The notes under the pieces: model-generated | Databases searched by the model: none | Told to the model about the DNA's origin: nothing | The model's input: only the letters and a program-made list of their open reading frames with translations | Translations under genes and position numbers: made by a program | Shown here: positions 1 through 10,607 of the stretch, piece after piece | Layout: every line of letters begins with the position of its first letter | Numbering within the stretch: the stretch's first letter is position 1 | DNA from: Antedon mediterranea | Taxonomy: Eukaryota; Echinodermata; Crinoidea; Comatulida; Antedonidae | Length of the DNA: 64,000 nt | NCBI RefSeq assembly: GCF_964355755.1 | Contig: NC_092678.1 | Coordinates: forward strand, 18,138,922 to 18,202,921 | Reading direction: 5' to 3'

Positions 1-860
1 TAAAGGCTTTAACCTATTACGCTGAAGCCCTCGGTTCAAGGTCTTTCATGAACATGTTTTTTTTAATAGTTGAGAGAGATTATTTAGAGGGTTAGGTTTA
101 GTATATTTAGGAAGTAGATCAGCTATCTTTCAATTCTTTATAATAGAAAATAATTAAGGTAATGAATTATTCATGACTTCTGCCCACGTTCGTCCTGGAA
201 AAAAAAAACACGCTGACTGGTCTGTTACGGAGAGAACATGCATCAAATCAACATTTCAATCAATGTTTCTGAGATATTGTATTGTTTGTGTTTATAACCG
301 TGTTGTAATGTTGTAACATAAAAAGTAGATAAATATAAAATTAACGATTACGATTACTTACATTGACTATAAAAGGTATAATTAGAATATGCAGAACTAT
401 CCTTACTTCTCCACTAAATATATATTTATGACTTACTAGTATACTTTGCATCTGAAAGAAATAATGTTCAAACACATTATAATAAGTCTAATTTAAATAT
501 TTATTGTTGTAGCTCACTAAGGGGGGGGGGGCAAACCTGTTGTAGTGAGTCCTACTAATGGAAGAAAATAATACAGCCATTTGAAATATTGGACTATACC
601 GTTATAGTTCGGACATTCATAACCCCTCCCGATATTTCAGGTTTCCAAGTTGGGGGGCAGTGGCGTAACGCAGAGGGAAAAGGCTGGCTTAGCACTCCTA
701 AGGGGCCTTCCAATGCTGGGCCCCTGGGTTTAGCCAGTGAGAGCTTATAACCGCGCCACTGTTGAGAGGTCTACCAAAGGTAGTCAAGGTTTTGTATATT
801 TATAGTAATTTAAAGTTATGAAAAATGAAAAAAAAGATAATTTGTAATCAAATTTGTCAC
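1..860. other. STIMATE intron; no further exon seen
   Basis: AT-rich sequence downstream (minus strand) of the last visible STIMATE exon. It holds a homopolymer G run near 522-531 and one MITE (658-761). I see no in-frame homology to the remaining STIMATE C-terminus on the minus strand. Confidence 0.6.
658..761. mobile_element. hAT-type MITE, 104 bp
   Basis: Begins CAGTGGCG and ends CGCGCCACTG, the inverted CAGTGGCG ends typical of hAT non-autonomous elements. The flanking octamers TTGGGGGG and TTGAGAGG agree at 6 of 8 positions, as expected for an old 8-bp target duplication. Confidence 0.6.
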
Positions 861-1095
861 CTTATTCCCAATTTCGAGAAGAATCAGCAAGATAATTACA
901 GCCTTTGAAATTAGCAATATCAGCAAATATAGGGCACATTGACCAATCCACGCCTCTAATTTAGGAGGATCTCCATATTCTCCTGATAATAGTGATATAT
1001 AACCTCTCCACTTGACTATACATTGCGATATTTTGACCAGAATATATATAAGAATTAGTCCAAGACTGGAGTCTAACAGGAAGTTAACTAAATAT
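861..1095 (-). CDS. STIMATE: STIMATE exon 4
   Basis: Starts after a TTTTTCAG acceptor and encodes YLVNFLLDSSLGLILIYILV, then GEYGDPP and WIGQCALYLLILLISKAVII. These are two further membrane segments with the signature glycine-rich loop. It ends in phase 0 at GGG AAT AAG before GTGACA. No later exon is visible in 1-860. Confidence 0.9.
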
Positions 1096-4000
1096 CTGAA
1101 AAATAATACATAACAAATTATTAATTAATGTGCACTGAATTTAGAATGTTTGCCACTTGGAAGTAAATAAGTGCTATAGTGAAATAAGTGCTATATATAG
1201 TGAAATAAGTGCTATAGTCAAATAAGTGCTGCAGTTTAATAAGTGATGCAGTCATACAGTTGTCAAATAAGTAGTAGTTCTAGTAAACTAAGCACAACAA
1301 TCGAATAAGTGCTTCATTTGAATATCAGATTTGAATAAGTACCGCAGTCGCATAAGTACCATAGTCAAATACTGCAAGCAACGCAGTAATAACGAATAAG
1401 TAGCGGAGTCAAAATAAGTAGCGGAGTCGAAATAAGTACTACAGTCGAATAGTGCAGCAGTCAAATAAGTATGTACCATGTCAAATAAAGTACAGTCAGT
1501 TGAAATAAGTACTACAGTCAAATAAGTGAAACTGCAGTATTGAATAAGTACTGCAGTCTACTTTATAATACCGCTGTCAAATAAGTACCACAGTTCAAAG
1601 TAAAGTAAAATAAGTATGCTTGTAGAATAAGTACAGCAGTCAAACATTGTCCAGCAGTTTATCAAAAAAAAAATAGAAAACATTTACTCATGGAACCATA
1701 AGTTAGATCAATGATTTAATTAGTCAGTCAATGATTTAATTAGTCAGTCAATGATTTAATTAGTCAGTCAATGGTTTAGATAGTCAGTAAATGGTTTAAT
1801 TAGTCAGTCAACAGTTTAATTAGTCAGTCAATGATTTAATTAGTCAGTCAATGGTTTAGATAGTCAGTCAATGGTTTAATTAGTCAGTCAATGGTTTAAG
1901 AGTGCTTGTCACCAAAAATCAGACATATTCGTAATTTAGTGGCAAGGGTCAAAATTTCGAATTGGCTCATATTTTGCACATTGGTAGACCTTGATGTAAG
2001 TAAACCTGATGTGTAGTTTGTTTGGTAAAATATCGCTTAGTTTTCGAGAAAATCGAAAAATAACGATTTTCGGCCAATTTTGTTAATTTTTGGTGTATAA
2101 TTTACAATAAGTTTAACAGCCTCTGGAAGCCAAATTTTGCAACCTAGCGTTTTAATATTTTACACTTACGTTAACTAGCATCTTGACAATAATTTAGTAA
2201 AGTTTCAAAAAATTTAATGAAATTCTAATATTTTTACTAATTAATTACTAATTAGCATATATAAAACTCTTAAAAAGTAGGGTAAAAACAAACGCGTTTT
2301 TTTTCATGTGCGACGAATTTTTTTTAAATAAAAAAATCGTCAATCTACTGTTTAGATACTAATATTTATGAATCAAGTAAAAACAATTTGGGGAAACTAT
2401 TTTCCGCTCCGCACCAGAGCCACAAAGTTGTAAGAAATTCAAAGATTTTATCTGTCGGCAAGATCAATCAGATGTACCTATTGTTCTCTATTTACAGATT
2501 TAAGGTAAATTTTACTACGAGAAACAAACTTTAAAGGTAAACTGAAAGGTCCTGAATAATTTGGAATTACGTTTTAATATAAAAACATCTAAAAATAAAT
2601 TTCTAGTCAAATTTAAACGACTGACCCATGAAATTAAGCAATTACTATCTGAGCTCAATATTATAACTCGCTTAGCTTCATCACCTGTTATATTCTCCAC
2701 TAGGTGAATTTATTCTTATTATTATTATAATATAATAATAATAATAATATTATTTTTTGCACTATACGCGCGCATGCGCAGTTTATTTTTATCAACAAAG
2801 TGTTCCCCTTGAAGTGCGCGTATACGCGAAAATGTTTGATTTGCGCGAATAATTTCGCCTAGTGGAAAACAGGCTATATAACATAATGTTCTTATCTTCT
2901 CATATAGGGAGTATTCGTACAAGCATGTTAACGCTATTTTCCAAGCTCCGCCCACTTTGTAAACAACTTGCTGTGCGTGCGCAAGCATTACGAAAAACTT
3001 TAGTTACGTGCGTCGAGAACCTTATTTTTTTTAAATAGCGTAAATGAAAACGTTAACCAAAACATGATTAAACATGCCTGGCTAGGCTTAGTCTCTATAA
3101 ACCCATGATTTGTTTTAATACGTGTGGCGTATGTTGCGTGCGCTACACATGCGTTGCGTTCTACACTTCCCGTCGAAGAGCGAAATGAAAACGAGCAAGT
3201 ACGTTAACGCAAATGTTCACTGAACTCTGTTGTTATGCAAATGAGTAGAATGGTGACATCCGATAACGTTCATGTGCTCGTGCGAAATTTCCTAATAATT
3301 CGTAGCCTAAACAATAAATTGTTTGTAAACTTGTAAACCATTGTTTCATCCCTTCGCTTTATTAAAAATTTACAGAATCGTCCCACATATTAAATTGTTA
3401 TTTTAAAGAATTCTTACAGACATAGTTTTACCTTATTTTTTACCTTATGAGTGAGTGAGTGGCCGAGCGGTTAAGACAGTGCAACCGTAATTAAGTAGCC
3501 ATAACATCGGCAAGGGTTTGAGGCTCACTCGCTCCATGGTTCTGGTGGTAGAACGAATCTTCTCGGATAAGGACTATAAACCGTAGGTCCCGTGTAGACA
3601 TAGCTCATGCGCACTTTAAAGAACCTAGTACATCTTTCGAGACGAGTAGGGGGTTACCCCAGTGTACTAGTCCACACAAACACAGCCACTGTCACACACA
3701 GCCACTGTGCAAATTGGGACTGGGCCGTTTTAGAGGTGTTTACCACCTGTTGGTCCAGATCCTTCACTAACTGAGTTAGTGAGAAGTCGAATAAATAAAT
3801 AAAAAACCTTCATTGCTACCTTAATCACTCAAGCAACTGCACATGGAAACCATCTTTCCCAGCAAATCAATATATGGCTTCTTGCGCTTTATGGTTATAT
3901 CTGTGGTATCAAGTTCAAGAGAAGTACACATTTCTTGCAACATTGGCAAAGAGAATCTGGAGAGTTTTTCTTGAGCTTTCAGTACACAAATATTATGCTT

Positions 4001-7000
4001 TCAAACATTATTGGATGCTGCAAGCCTATTGTGTCCAGTACGGTTTGCGACAAAAGTTGAATTTCTCTTTCCTTTTCCGTTTTTGAATCGTCTCAATTTT
4101 CTTCGACTTCGTCACCATCTTCATTACTATCGTAATCATCATCTTCGTCATCATCATCATCATGAACGGCTGCATCTGTCCTCCTTTTTTTAGCCAAGTG
4201 TGAGAAAAAACTTGCAATCTGCTGTTAAAAATTCAGTCTTGCTACTAAATAGATGTGAACCATCGCTGTGCCTGGCCGATCTCATCTCTCGTGAGACATC
4301 ACATGGATCAGCTTTCTGTCCCGTCTGCTCTCCAGCGTCAAAAACATCAATAAGGTAGGTTTTCTATGGTACAGAAAATCGGGTTTTTTTTGCAGAGGAC
4401 TTTAACGCCCAGCCCATTTGCAGTTTGGGGCCAATGTCAAACCGTGGCAAATCGTTGGTTCTTGTTGGTTCTGGATTTTTAGAAGTACCCTCTTCTAGTT
4501 GTGTTGATTAATTTCATTGCCCTGTCATAAAGTGTTTCATGTTCTAGTGCGTTCTTGTGATTTTCATAATCTAAGTGTTTCTCTAGGGAAGAGTACCTCT
4601 GATATGACCTAATGCAACCTTGTTCGCGACAAAAGAACAGTTTGCTGAGGGTGCCAGGACTTTCTTCTCTTTCTATTTGTTCGTCGTCATTTATATCAGC
4701 TTGTTCTTCATGAGATGTCTTGGCTTGTATTCTTGCTTTTACTGCAATAGATGATACTTGATTTATTTTAATCAGACGTTGTATCTTGGTTATGAATTAA
4801 ATTGGGTAGCTTCGAAGGCACACAGAATTTACTCAAAAGTAGATTTTGTCCTGCACCAACACCATTACGCCATCCACACCTTCATGGACCTGCTTCCATA
4901 CTCTATGTTGTTGATGTGACTCACGCCTTTTATTTCCATTTCCCTGCTGCACAAATAGTACCACTCACTATCGATGCCCGTAAACCTAAACATGTATCTG
5001 TGTGCAGCGATTTCCTTCTGGCATGCTTGTAAAGGTAGGACTTCAGTGCTCTGTTTGCGGTCTTTTCTATCGAATCCACAAGCTCCGCCGACAACCGATT
5101 TAAAAGAACATGAAATCTCCATTTTGTTTGAACTTAAAGCCATCAGACAATAATTATATATATGAATTATTTTCAACACGTCTTTACATTGTAAGACATA
5201 AAATAAAATGGATAACAAATCAGTTCCGTTGTCAACGTCAATGAAGATCGTTATCTATCGAATATACGCAGTAAAGTGTTTTGTCTACTGTGGTTACTGT
5301 TTTGAAACATTCTCGTTGAGTAAGTTCGACCAGGTTCGACAAACAGGAAAACGATAACAAGTTAAAACAAATTTGTTTTTCAGTTTTATCCTATAAACTA
5401 TGAGAGGATGGAATAATTTATAATAATGTGGTTTGACAAAGAATAAGCGAGTGATTTTTAGTTAATTGCTTAATTTCGTATATTGGTTAGTAATTGAAAT
5501 TTTACCAGAAACGTATTTTTAGTTTGTGTTTAAATTACAACTTAATTCAAAATTTATCTTTCAAGTTTGTTTCTCGTAATAAAAGTTTGGCTTAATTCGA
5601 CTTAGATTGCTAAATAGAGAACAATAGGTACATCTGATTGATCTTGCCGACAGATAAAATCTTTGAATTTCTTACAACTTTGTGGCTCTGGCGCGGAGCG
5701 CAAAATAGTTTCCCCAAATTTTTTTTACTTGATTCATAAATATTAGTATCTAAACTTTAGATTGATGACTTTTTTATTTTACAAAAATTCGTCGCACATG
5801 AAAAAAAACCTACTTTTTAAGAGTTTTATATATGCTAATTAGTAATTAATTAGTCAAAATCTTAAAATGTCATCAAATTTTTTGAAACTTTACTAAATTA
5901 TTGTCAAGATGCTAGTTAACGTAAGTGTAAAATATTAAAACGCTAGGTTGCTACGTTTGGCTTCCAGAGGCTGTTAAACTTAATGTAAATTATACACCAA
6001 AAATTAACAAAATTGCCCGAAAATCGTTATTTTTCGATTTTCTCGAAAACTAAGCGATATTTTACCAAACAATCTACACATCAGGTTTACTTACATCAAG
6101 GTCTACCAATGTGCAAAATATGAGCCAATTCGAAATTTTGACCCTTGCCACCTAATGTTTGATTTTTAGTGACTGGCTCTCTTAATTAGTCAGTCAATGG
6201 TTTAATTAGTCAGTCAATGGTTTAGATAGTCAGTCAATGGTTTAATTAGTCAGTCAATGGTTTAATTAGTCAGTCAACAGTTTAATTAGTCAGTCAACGC
6301 TTTAATTAGTCAGTCAACGGTTTAAATTAGGTGTGTTTGTGTGAATATCAAACTTTTTTCTTTGGATTTTATATTATGGTATATTTTAATGATGTTCTTT
6401 TTGGAATGTGTCAGTCCACTGTAAGACACATCCCTCCTCTATGCTCTCAATTTCCTTTTTTTATTTATTTTTATTTCATTTAAACCATATTTAATGATGG
6501 CGATCCATCCAGCATTTGCTGATCATTTGGGGCCCTCAGAACAGATACAATATACAAAATACAGCAAAAAGAGAAAAGTAAAAGAAAAACGAAAAGGATA
6601 TTCATAAAAGAAACATTTTGTTTTTCTAATGTACTTGTTGGCCTTAGTAATTACAGCAAGTTTTCTCAGTATTCAGTTTAAGACTGCTTCTGGTCTCTTA
6701 TGGTAAATAAATCAATTATAAATTATAATTCCAGGAATGTATGAAGTATTTGTCAGGCTCAAAGGTCAAATGCTCACTTGAATGTTTTTTAAATCTGCAA
6801 CATATTAGATTACTACAGAATTTGTTTTTTTTGGTGGACAATTTTTAAAATACATTCATCTAAAAGTTTGGAGGATGCATATGCCTAATTATCAAAAATT
6901 ATTTGTCACAATTATTAAAGATGTTTGTTTATCGAGGCAGCCGCACATTGACAACATTAAGACTCGTGTGGGCCAAATGAATAAATAAATAAAAATCATT

Positions 7001-10000
7001 AAACATAATAATACAGTATAATTGTCATTAAAACATGCGAAACATTGTCAAAAATGAAAGTTACAGTATACGCACAATGTACATGGATCTACGCCCATGT
7101 TGAAGAACTTATAATCGGCAAGAAATATGTTGGCAAAATGGACCATTCCAGCACCAAATGCTTGCTTTGAAGTGTCATAAAACCTGAAAATAAAAGAAAA
7201 ACATTATATTACTCTTACTTTTTTTCTGTATGCGGACATACCTTTCTGTTTTTAAACATTTGCAAAATATACAGTATTTGTCGAGTCGAGTGGTCGAGCA
7301 GCACCATACAGTAGCAATACAATCGGCACAGGTTCAAGGCACTCTGCGACCATTGTTCTGGTGGTTGCCCCGGTGTACCAGTCCATTCAGCCCCTACAGT
7401 ATCGTTGTGGACAGACAACGGGCGCCGTTTAAAGGCAGCACTCGAAACTAAAGGACCTTTGGGCAGAAGAAAGTTACTGTATGTGCCGTCAACACCTGTG
7501 CGCAATTCAGCCCAGTTAGGCTGCAAGTCGCAGCTTATTCTCTTATTTACATTTACTGTCAATTCTAGTTTTTATTAACTAAATTCAAAGACTAGGTAGG
7601 AGAAAAAAAACTGATGACTGTTTTGAACTTCCATTATCTTAACCAATCAAATTTAAGTGGATATTAACAACATAGATTAATATTTGAATATTCAACCACC
7701 TGTATTTCAAATTATTCAGTATAATTACCATATTTTCCATGGTCGCCTTTCAGCTGCTGGTTCACGTAGTCGTTTTACTATAATGAAAAAAAATTTGTAT
7801 ACATAATACAGTATATTGTATTTTACAGTATGTTTTGTATTTAAAGCGTGGTTCCCACTAGCGACGCAACACCAAGGACGTAACGCAACGCAAGTGAATT
7901 GACCAATCACAAGCGATGGCTTATTCGCTTGTGATTGCTAACTGTCTATAACTTCGCTTGTCATTGGTTAAAACGCTTGCGTTGCGTTTACGTCCTTGCA
8001 TTACGTTCTAGTGGGAACCAAGCTTAATATGTATTTTATAGGTCTACAGTTATCAATAATGTTTTGTAATTTAAATGTACATACGGCCCAAGGGAAAAAA
8101 ACCCTGTATTTGATCTTGGCCTTCCTGGATTTAAATAAACTTGGGGGTGACACAAAATTTCTGGCCCTATATTGACACTTTACATGTGTCTGTTTCTATT
8201 ATTTTTCTTAAGATTTTAGTTTACACATTGCCTGAAGAACTTGGACCCAAAATAAAACCGATTTATCAATTGTGATTGGTTGCGTATGTTCGATTAGATC
8301 ATCTGATGTGTTGTCAAATTGCGACCACGATTAATTTAATTGGTTATTAGGGGGGGGGGGAGGTGGTACCCTCTTCAAACTATCAGATGTGATGATAAAC
8401 ACTGTAGACCAAACTACCCTTGCTTATGGCAATTTTTTCCCCTTTTGTGGAAAAAAAAACAAACCTGGTAAAATTACTGGCTTGCATTGCTTACATGATA
8501 TTTCAGTGAAATACAATTTTTTTTTCTAAATTAAAGAAAATGGGTCTAGATAGAAGTAAGTGTAAATTTTAGTTACAAAACAAACAAAAAACGCATTTTT
8601 TAACTAAACAATTCACTATTATACAGTAAAATATAAATTAGAGGTTAAATCCAGATGTTGTATTCACTTTGATCATCATTATATAATTTGCATTATAATA
8701 AATTTCTATAGAATTATTCATTTTCAAAGCATTCATTCTTACAGCGGATATGCTTAATACGTCTCCTTGTGTTATCAGTTTAAAGCAGGGGATGTCCCTC
8801 ATTAAACCAATGGCTGTCCAGGGAATATGCACAAATAACTACATAAAAGGAGCTTAAGAATGTGTCTGAAAAATGTGTTTTTTACTCTATTGTTTTTGTT
8901 ATATTATCACACATTATAAAGATAATTGTCAATATCTTTTTTTAGTTAATTTCATTGTCATTGATTGTTGGATTACATTACAAATACTCTGAGAAAATAA
9001 ATCATAAATGACTATACATTATACTGTACGCAATCAATTCCAATACCAGACACCTTGCTATAGAATAATTGGAAACTATCTAAAAACACAAATTGTATGC
9101 CTCTGCAACATTTTCGCCAAATTGGGTTTACCAGGCATCGTCTGAAACAGCCGCCAACATTTTCTGTGGGACCAACGCCTTGAGGGGACGGGTTTAAGTA
9201 CTTTCTTTGAGCAGCAGCTCAACTGAAATTATGTAAGATAAAACACTGATCTGATTCTATCAAATTAAAAGCATAGCTAACCATAACATCATGTAAATAC
9301 CAGAAGTTGATTTTTTTATCTGACACGATAAAATTAGGCCTATGTGATGACGACAAGATTGATATTGTAAACCGACTCTAGGCCTAACCGGTTCGGCGCT
9401 AGTTCCGTTTCGCACCTGTCGTTTATTTCGACTCAAAATTGGTTAAGTAACTTTATCGTGAGTACCACACCTTAGAATTAGGCCTCAAAAATACTATTAC
9501 GAAGGAGATCACACAAAAAGTAAAAAATAAATCCTTTAAATTGATGAATTTACAGACGTGTTTCTCGCACATCGGTTCGTGAATTTCGCATACTCCATGT
9601 TCAATGTTGTTGTTTCTATGGAGCGCCAAAAGAGCAATCATAATAGAGGGCTAAATACTCAGTAAATTACGTATATTTAATGCATTTATTGATGAAAATT
9701 ACGTTCAATTTTATATTTTGTCAATGTCAATGCAACAAAAATATTACTGTTGATACTGTACATGGTTTTTGCAGGAACTTTTAGGAATGAAAATCGACAA
9801 ATTCATCATCATACATGTACTGTAGTGTATTAATAATATTCCTCTTAGTCTTTCTCTTAGGAAGGCGTAGGCCTAGGGTTGGTTGCTATTTGAAAACAGC
9901 AAATTATTAGCAGTAAAATGTTACAGCATTTTTATTGACAAAATATATTAAAATTAAACGTGTATTTCAATAATAAATGCAATAAAAGAAGACGCATTCC

Positions 10001-10607
10001 ACTGAGTTTTTAACCATCTATTGTTGTTGCTCTTTTGGCGCGCCATAGAAACGAAAATATTGAACTTCGAGTATGCTAAATTCGCGAACGGTATGCGAGA
10101 AACATGTCTGTAAAATCGTCAATTTAAGGATTTATTTGTTACTTTTTATGTGATTATTCTTAATAAAAGTACTTATGTGGCCCAATTTTAAGGTGTGGTA
10201 TTCACAATAAGTTGCTTAACAATTTGGAGTCAAAAGGAAGTCGAAATAAAAACAGGTGCGAAACGGAACTAGCGCCACCGGTTCAAGCTACTGTATGCTG
10301 TACATCATGACATAGCCTACCTTACCTAATGTAGGCTAAGTCTAGTATTGTAACTACTGTAGACCATCTAGGCCTAGAGTAGTAGGAGGCTATACTGTTG
10401 TAGGCCTAGGTAAAATGGATACTTACACATTAAAGTACAGAAAGCTACAAAAGCCAAAACAAACTGGACAAACCAACTGAAACGGCCCGTCAAAGCACAT
10501 CCTTCTTCCATATCATCACCGCCATCCATGCCTAAGTTTGGGTTAGATACTTCTTGTAGTCTAGTCGAGTAGCCAACGCTTGTGACAGAGTGTTCAACGC
10601 TAATCAT
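861..10607 (-). CDS. STIMATE: STIMATE (TMEM110) gene, 5' four exons; C-terminus off the left edge
   Basis: STIMATE is a multi-pass ER membrane protein that supports STIM1-Orai store-operated calcium entry at ER-plasma membrane junctions (family knowledge). Four minus-strand exons join in phase: 10607-10427, 7777-7729, 7183-7076 and 1095-861, 573 nt or 191 residues. Recognisable blocks are a first membrane segment (FSWFVQFVLAFVAFCTLM), KRLREPAAERRPWKIW, FYDTSKQAFGAGMVHFANIF, NFLLD, GEYGDPP and WIGQCALYLLILL, in the order of the vertebrate protein. The last in-window exon ends with a GTGACA donor after the residue equivalent to the start of human WKKVALLNP, so the last membrane segment and charged tail lie to the left. 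The ~6 kb intron 7075-1096 holds a 4.28 kb transposon. Confidence 0.93.
1165..1660. repeat. Degenerate minisatellite, AATAAGTRCTGCAGTC-like units
   Basis: Irregular tandem units of about 16-22 bp around AAATAAGTACTGCAGTC with many substitutions and indels. No coding support; the short open frame on the minus strand is a by-product. Confidence 0.75.
1690..1899. repeat. 20-bp minisatellite TTTAATTAGTCAGTCAATGG, left part
   Basis: About ten tandem 20-bp units. The array stops exactly at the left end of the transposon (TTAA at 1896-1899) and resumes on its right side in the same orientation, so it is one array split by an insertion. Confidence 0.93.
1900..2545. repeat. Left inverted arm of the TTAA element
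   Basis: Reverse-complement match to 5545-6181 over nearly its whole length, with scattered substitutions and short indels. It includes a block CTATTGTTCTCTATTTA near the inner edge and GGCAAGGGTC near the outer edge. Confidence 0.88.
3449..3811 (+). mobile_element. tRNA-Ser-like SINE
   Basis: The head GTGGCCGAGCGGTTAAGAC is a good RNA polymerase III box A of tRNA-Ser/Leu type, followed by a degenerate box B (GGGTTTGAGGCTC). The body carries CCATGGTTCTGGTGGTAGAA and ends in (AATAAATA)n. It lies inside the TTAA element, just past the 3' end of the decayed C2H2 region. Related copies lie at 57470-57776 and 58257-58325. Confidence 0.82.
3821..5200 (-). pseudogene. Decayed C2H2 zinc-finger protein gene carried by the TTAA element
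   Basis: On the minus strand, blocks in different frames line up in one order. At 5200-4865 there is an N-terminal segment with FDRKDRKQSTEVLPLQACQK and FRFTGIDSEWYYLC. At about 4660-4490 there is a finger C-x4-C-x12-H-x5-H (CREQGCIRSYQRYSSLEKH) followed by ALEHETLYDRAMKLI. At about 4435-4190 there is MGWALKSSAKKTRF with GEQTGQKADP, REMRSAR and EFLTA. An acidic run DEDDDYDSNEDGDEVEE follows, then a C-terminus LPMLQEMCTSLELDTTDITI / KRKKPYIDLL ending at a stop at 3821. As I recall it, the layout matches an uncharacterised multicopy C2H2 family of cnidarian, mollusc and echinoderm genomes. Several frameshifts and stops show it is dead. Whether it is the element's own gene or captured is unknown. 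Confidence 0.72.
5545..6181. repeat. Right inverted arm of the TTAA element
   Basis: Reverse complement of 1900-2545. The divergence between arms (roughly 1 in 15 by eye) suggests the insertion is not recent. Confidence 0.88.
6186..6325. repeat. 20-bp minisatellite, right part
   Basis: About seven units of the TTTAATTAGTCAGTCAATGG array that continues from 1690-1899 across the transposon. Confidence 0.93.
6330..7070. other. STIMATE intron with repeat debris
   Basis: No exon seen. An AT-rich tail with (AATA)n at 6978-6995 follows ATTGACAACATTAAGACTCG and looks like the 3' end of an unidentified retroposon. 6480-6560 also looks like dispersed repeat. Confidence 0.45.
7076..7183 (-). CDS. STIMATE: STIMATE exon 3
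   Basis: Encodes FYDTSKQAFGAGMVHFANIF followed by LADYKFFNMGVDPCT. The donor is GTGCGT, not GTAAGT. It is supported because the two carried bases TT join the next exon to give TTA TAT TTA (L-Y-L), matching SLYLINFLLD in human STIMATE. Confidence 0.92.
7264..7560 (+). repeat. Probable old tRNA-derived SINE relative
   Basis: Shares GAGTGGTCGAGCAGC, a box B-like GGTTCAAGGC and ATTGTTCTGGTGGT with the SINE at 3449-3811, but is diverged elsewhere. It lies just upstream of STIMATE exon 3 in the intron. Confidence 0.45.
7729..7777 (-). CDS. STIMATE: STIMATE exon 2 (49 nt)
   Basis: A 49-nt exon flanked by a T-rich acceptor ending ATTATAG and a GTAATT donor. With the carried base it encodes LKRLREPAAERRPWKIW, the conserved cytoplasmic loop of the family (human LKRFREPKHERRPWRIW). 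Too short to be found as an ORF by itself; phase 1 in, phase 2 out. Confidence 0.93.
7841..8027. mobile_element. MITE with GCTTGGTTCCCACTAG ends and TTAA flanks
   Basis: Left end TTAA-AGCGTGGTTCCCACTAG and right end CTAGTGGGAACCAAGC-TTAA are inverted. Subterminal GACGTAACGCAACGCAAG and CTTGCGTTGCGTTTACGTCC are also inverted, and AATCACAAGCGATGG pairs with the middle. Degraded relatives lie at 13616-13770, 36137-36215 and 38145-38283. Confidence 0.85.
8028..9386. other. STIMATE intron 1, no recognised gene
   Basis: Only a poly-G run (8350-8361) and AT-rich unique-looking sequence. No in-frame homology or convincing splice-bounded exon seen. Confidence 0.5.
9395..10276. mobile_element. 882-bp long-TIR DNA transposon with perfect 8-bp target duplication
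   Basis: Begins GGCGCTAGTTCCGTTTCGCA and ends with its inverse CGGAACTAGCGCC. It is flanked by ACCGGTTC at 9387-9394 and again at 10277-10284. Inverted arms of about 260 bp (9395-9655 and 10020-10276) surround ~365 bp of unique sequence with no coding potential. An 8-bp duplication fits hAT, P or Merlin elements; the TIR is not one I recognise. It lies in STIMATE intron 1, about 150 bp from exon 1. Confidence 0.87.
10427..10607 (-). CDS. STIMATE: STIMATE exon 1
   Basis: Starts MISVEHSVTS and ends ...AFCTLM plus one base before a GTAAGT donor. It contains an acidic lumenal or N-terminal stretch followed by the first membrane segment. A second in-frame Met at residue 27 (MDGGDDMEE) could be the real start. 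The first ATG was chosen because it is the longest; transcript data would decide. Confidence 0.85.

Larger units (their letters stand above)
1900..6181. mobile_element. 4282-bp TTAA-flanked DNA transposon with long inverted repeats
   Basis: The ends are GAGTGCTTGTCACCAAAAAT and, on the other strand, GAGAGCCAGTCACTAAAAAT. TTAA flanks both sides (1896-1899 and 6182-6185). Removing the element and one TTAA restores a perfect 20-bp minisatellite unit, so boundaries are precise. Inverted arms of about 640 bp (1900-2545 and 5545-6181) flank ~3 kb that includes a decayed C2H2 coding region and a nested SINE. TTAA targets are used by piggyBac and Kolobok elements; no transposase was recognised, so the superfamily is open and the copy is probably non-autonomous. 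Confidence 0.88.

Noticed and set aside
1288-1521. Small cysteine-containing protein on the minus strand
   Set aside because: Translation of the AATAAGTRCTGCAGTC minisatellite.
3449-3520. Functional tRNA-Ser gene
   Set aside because: Box A is good but box B is degenerate, there is no acceptor stem, and it continues into a retroposon body with an (AATAAATA) tail.
4802-5032. Plus-strand 76-residue protein
   Set aside because: Lies antisense to the N-terminal block of the decayed C2H2 gene, which has the family-like features.
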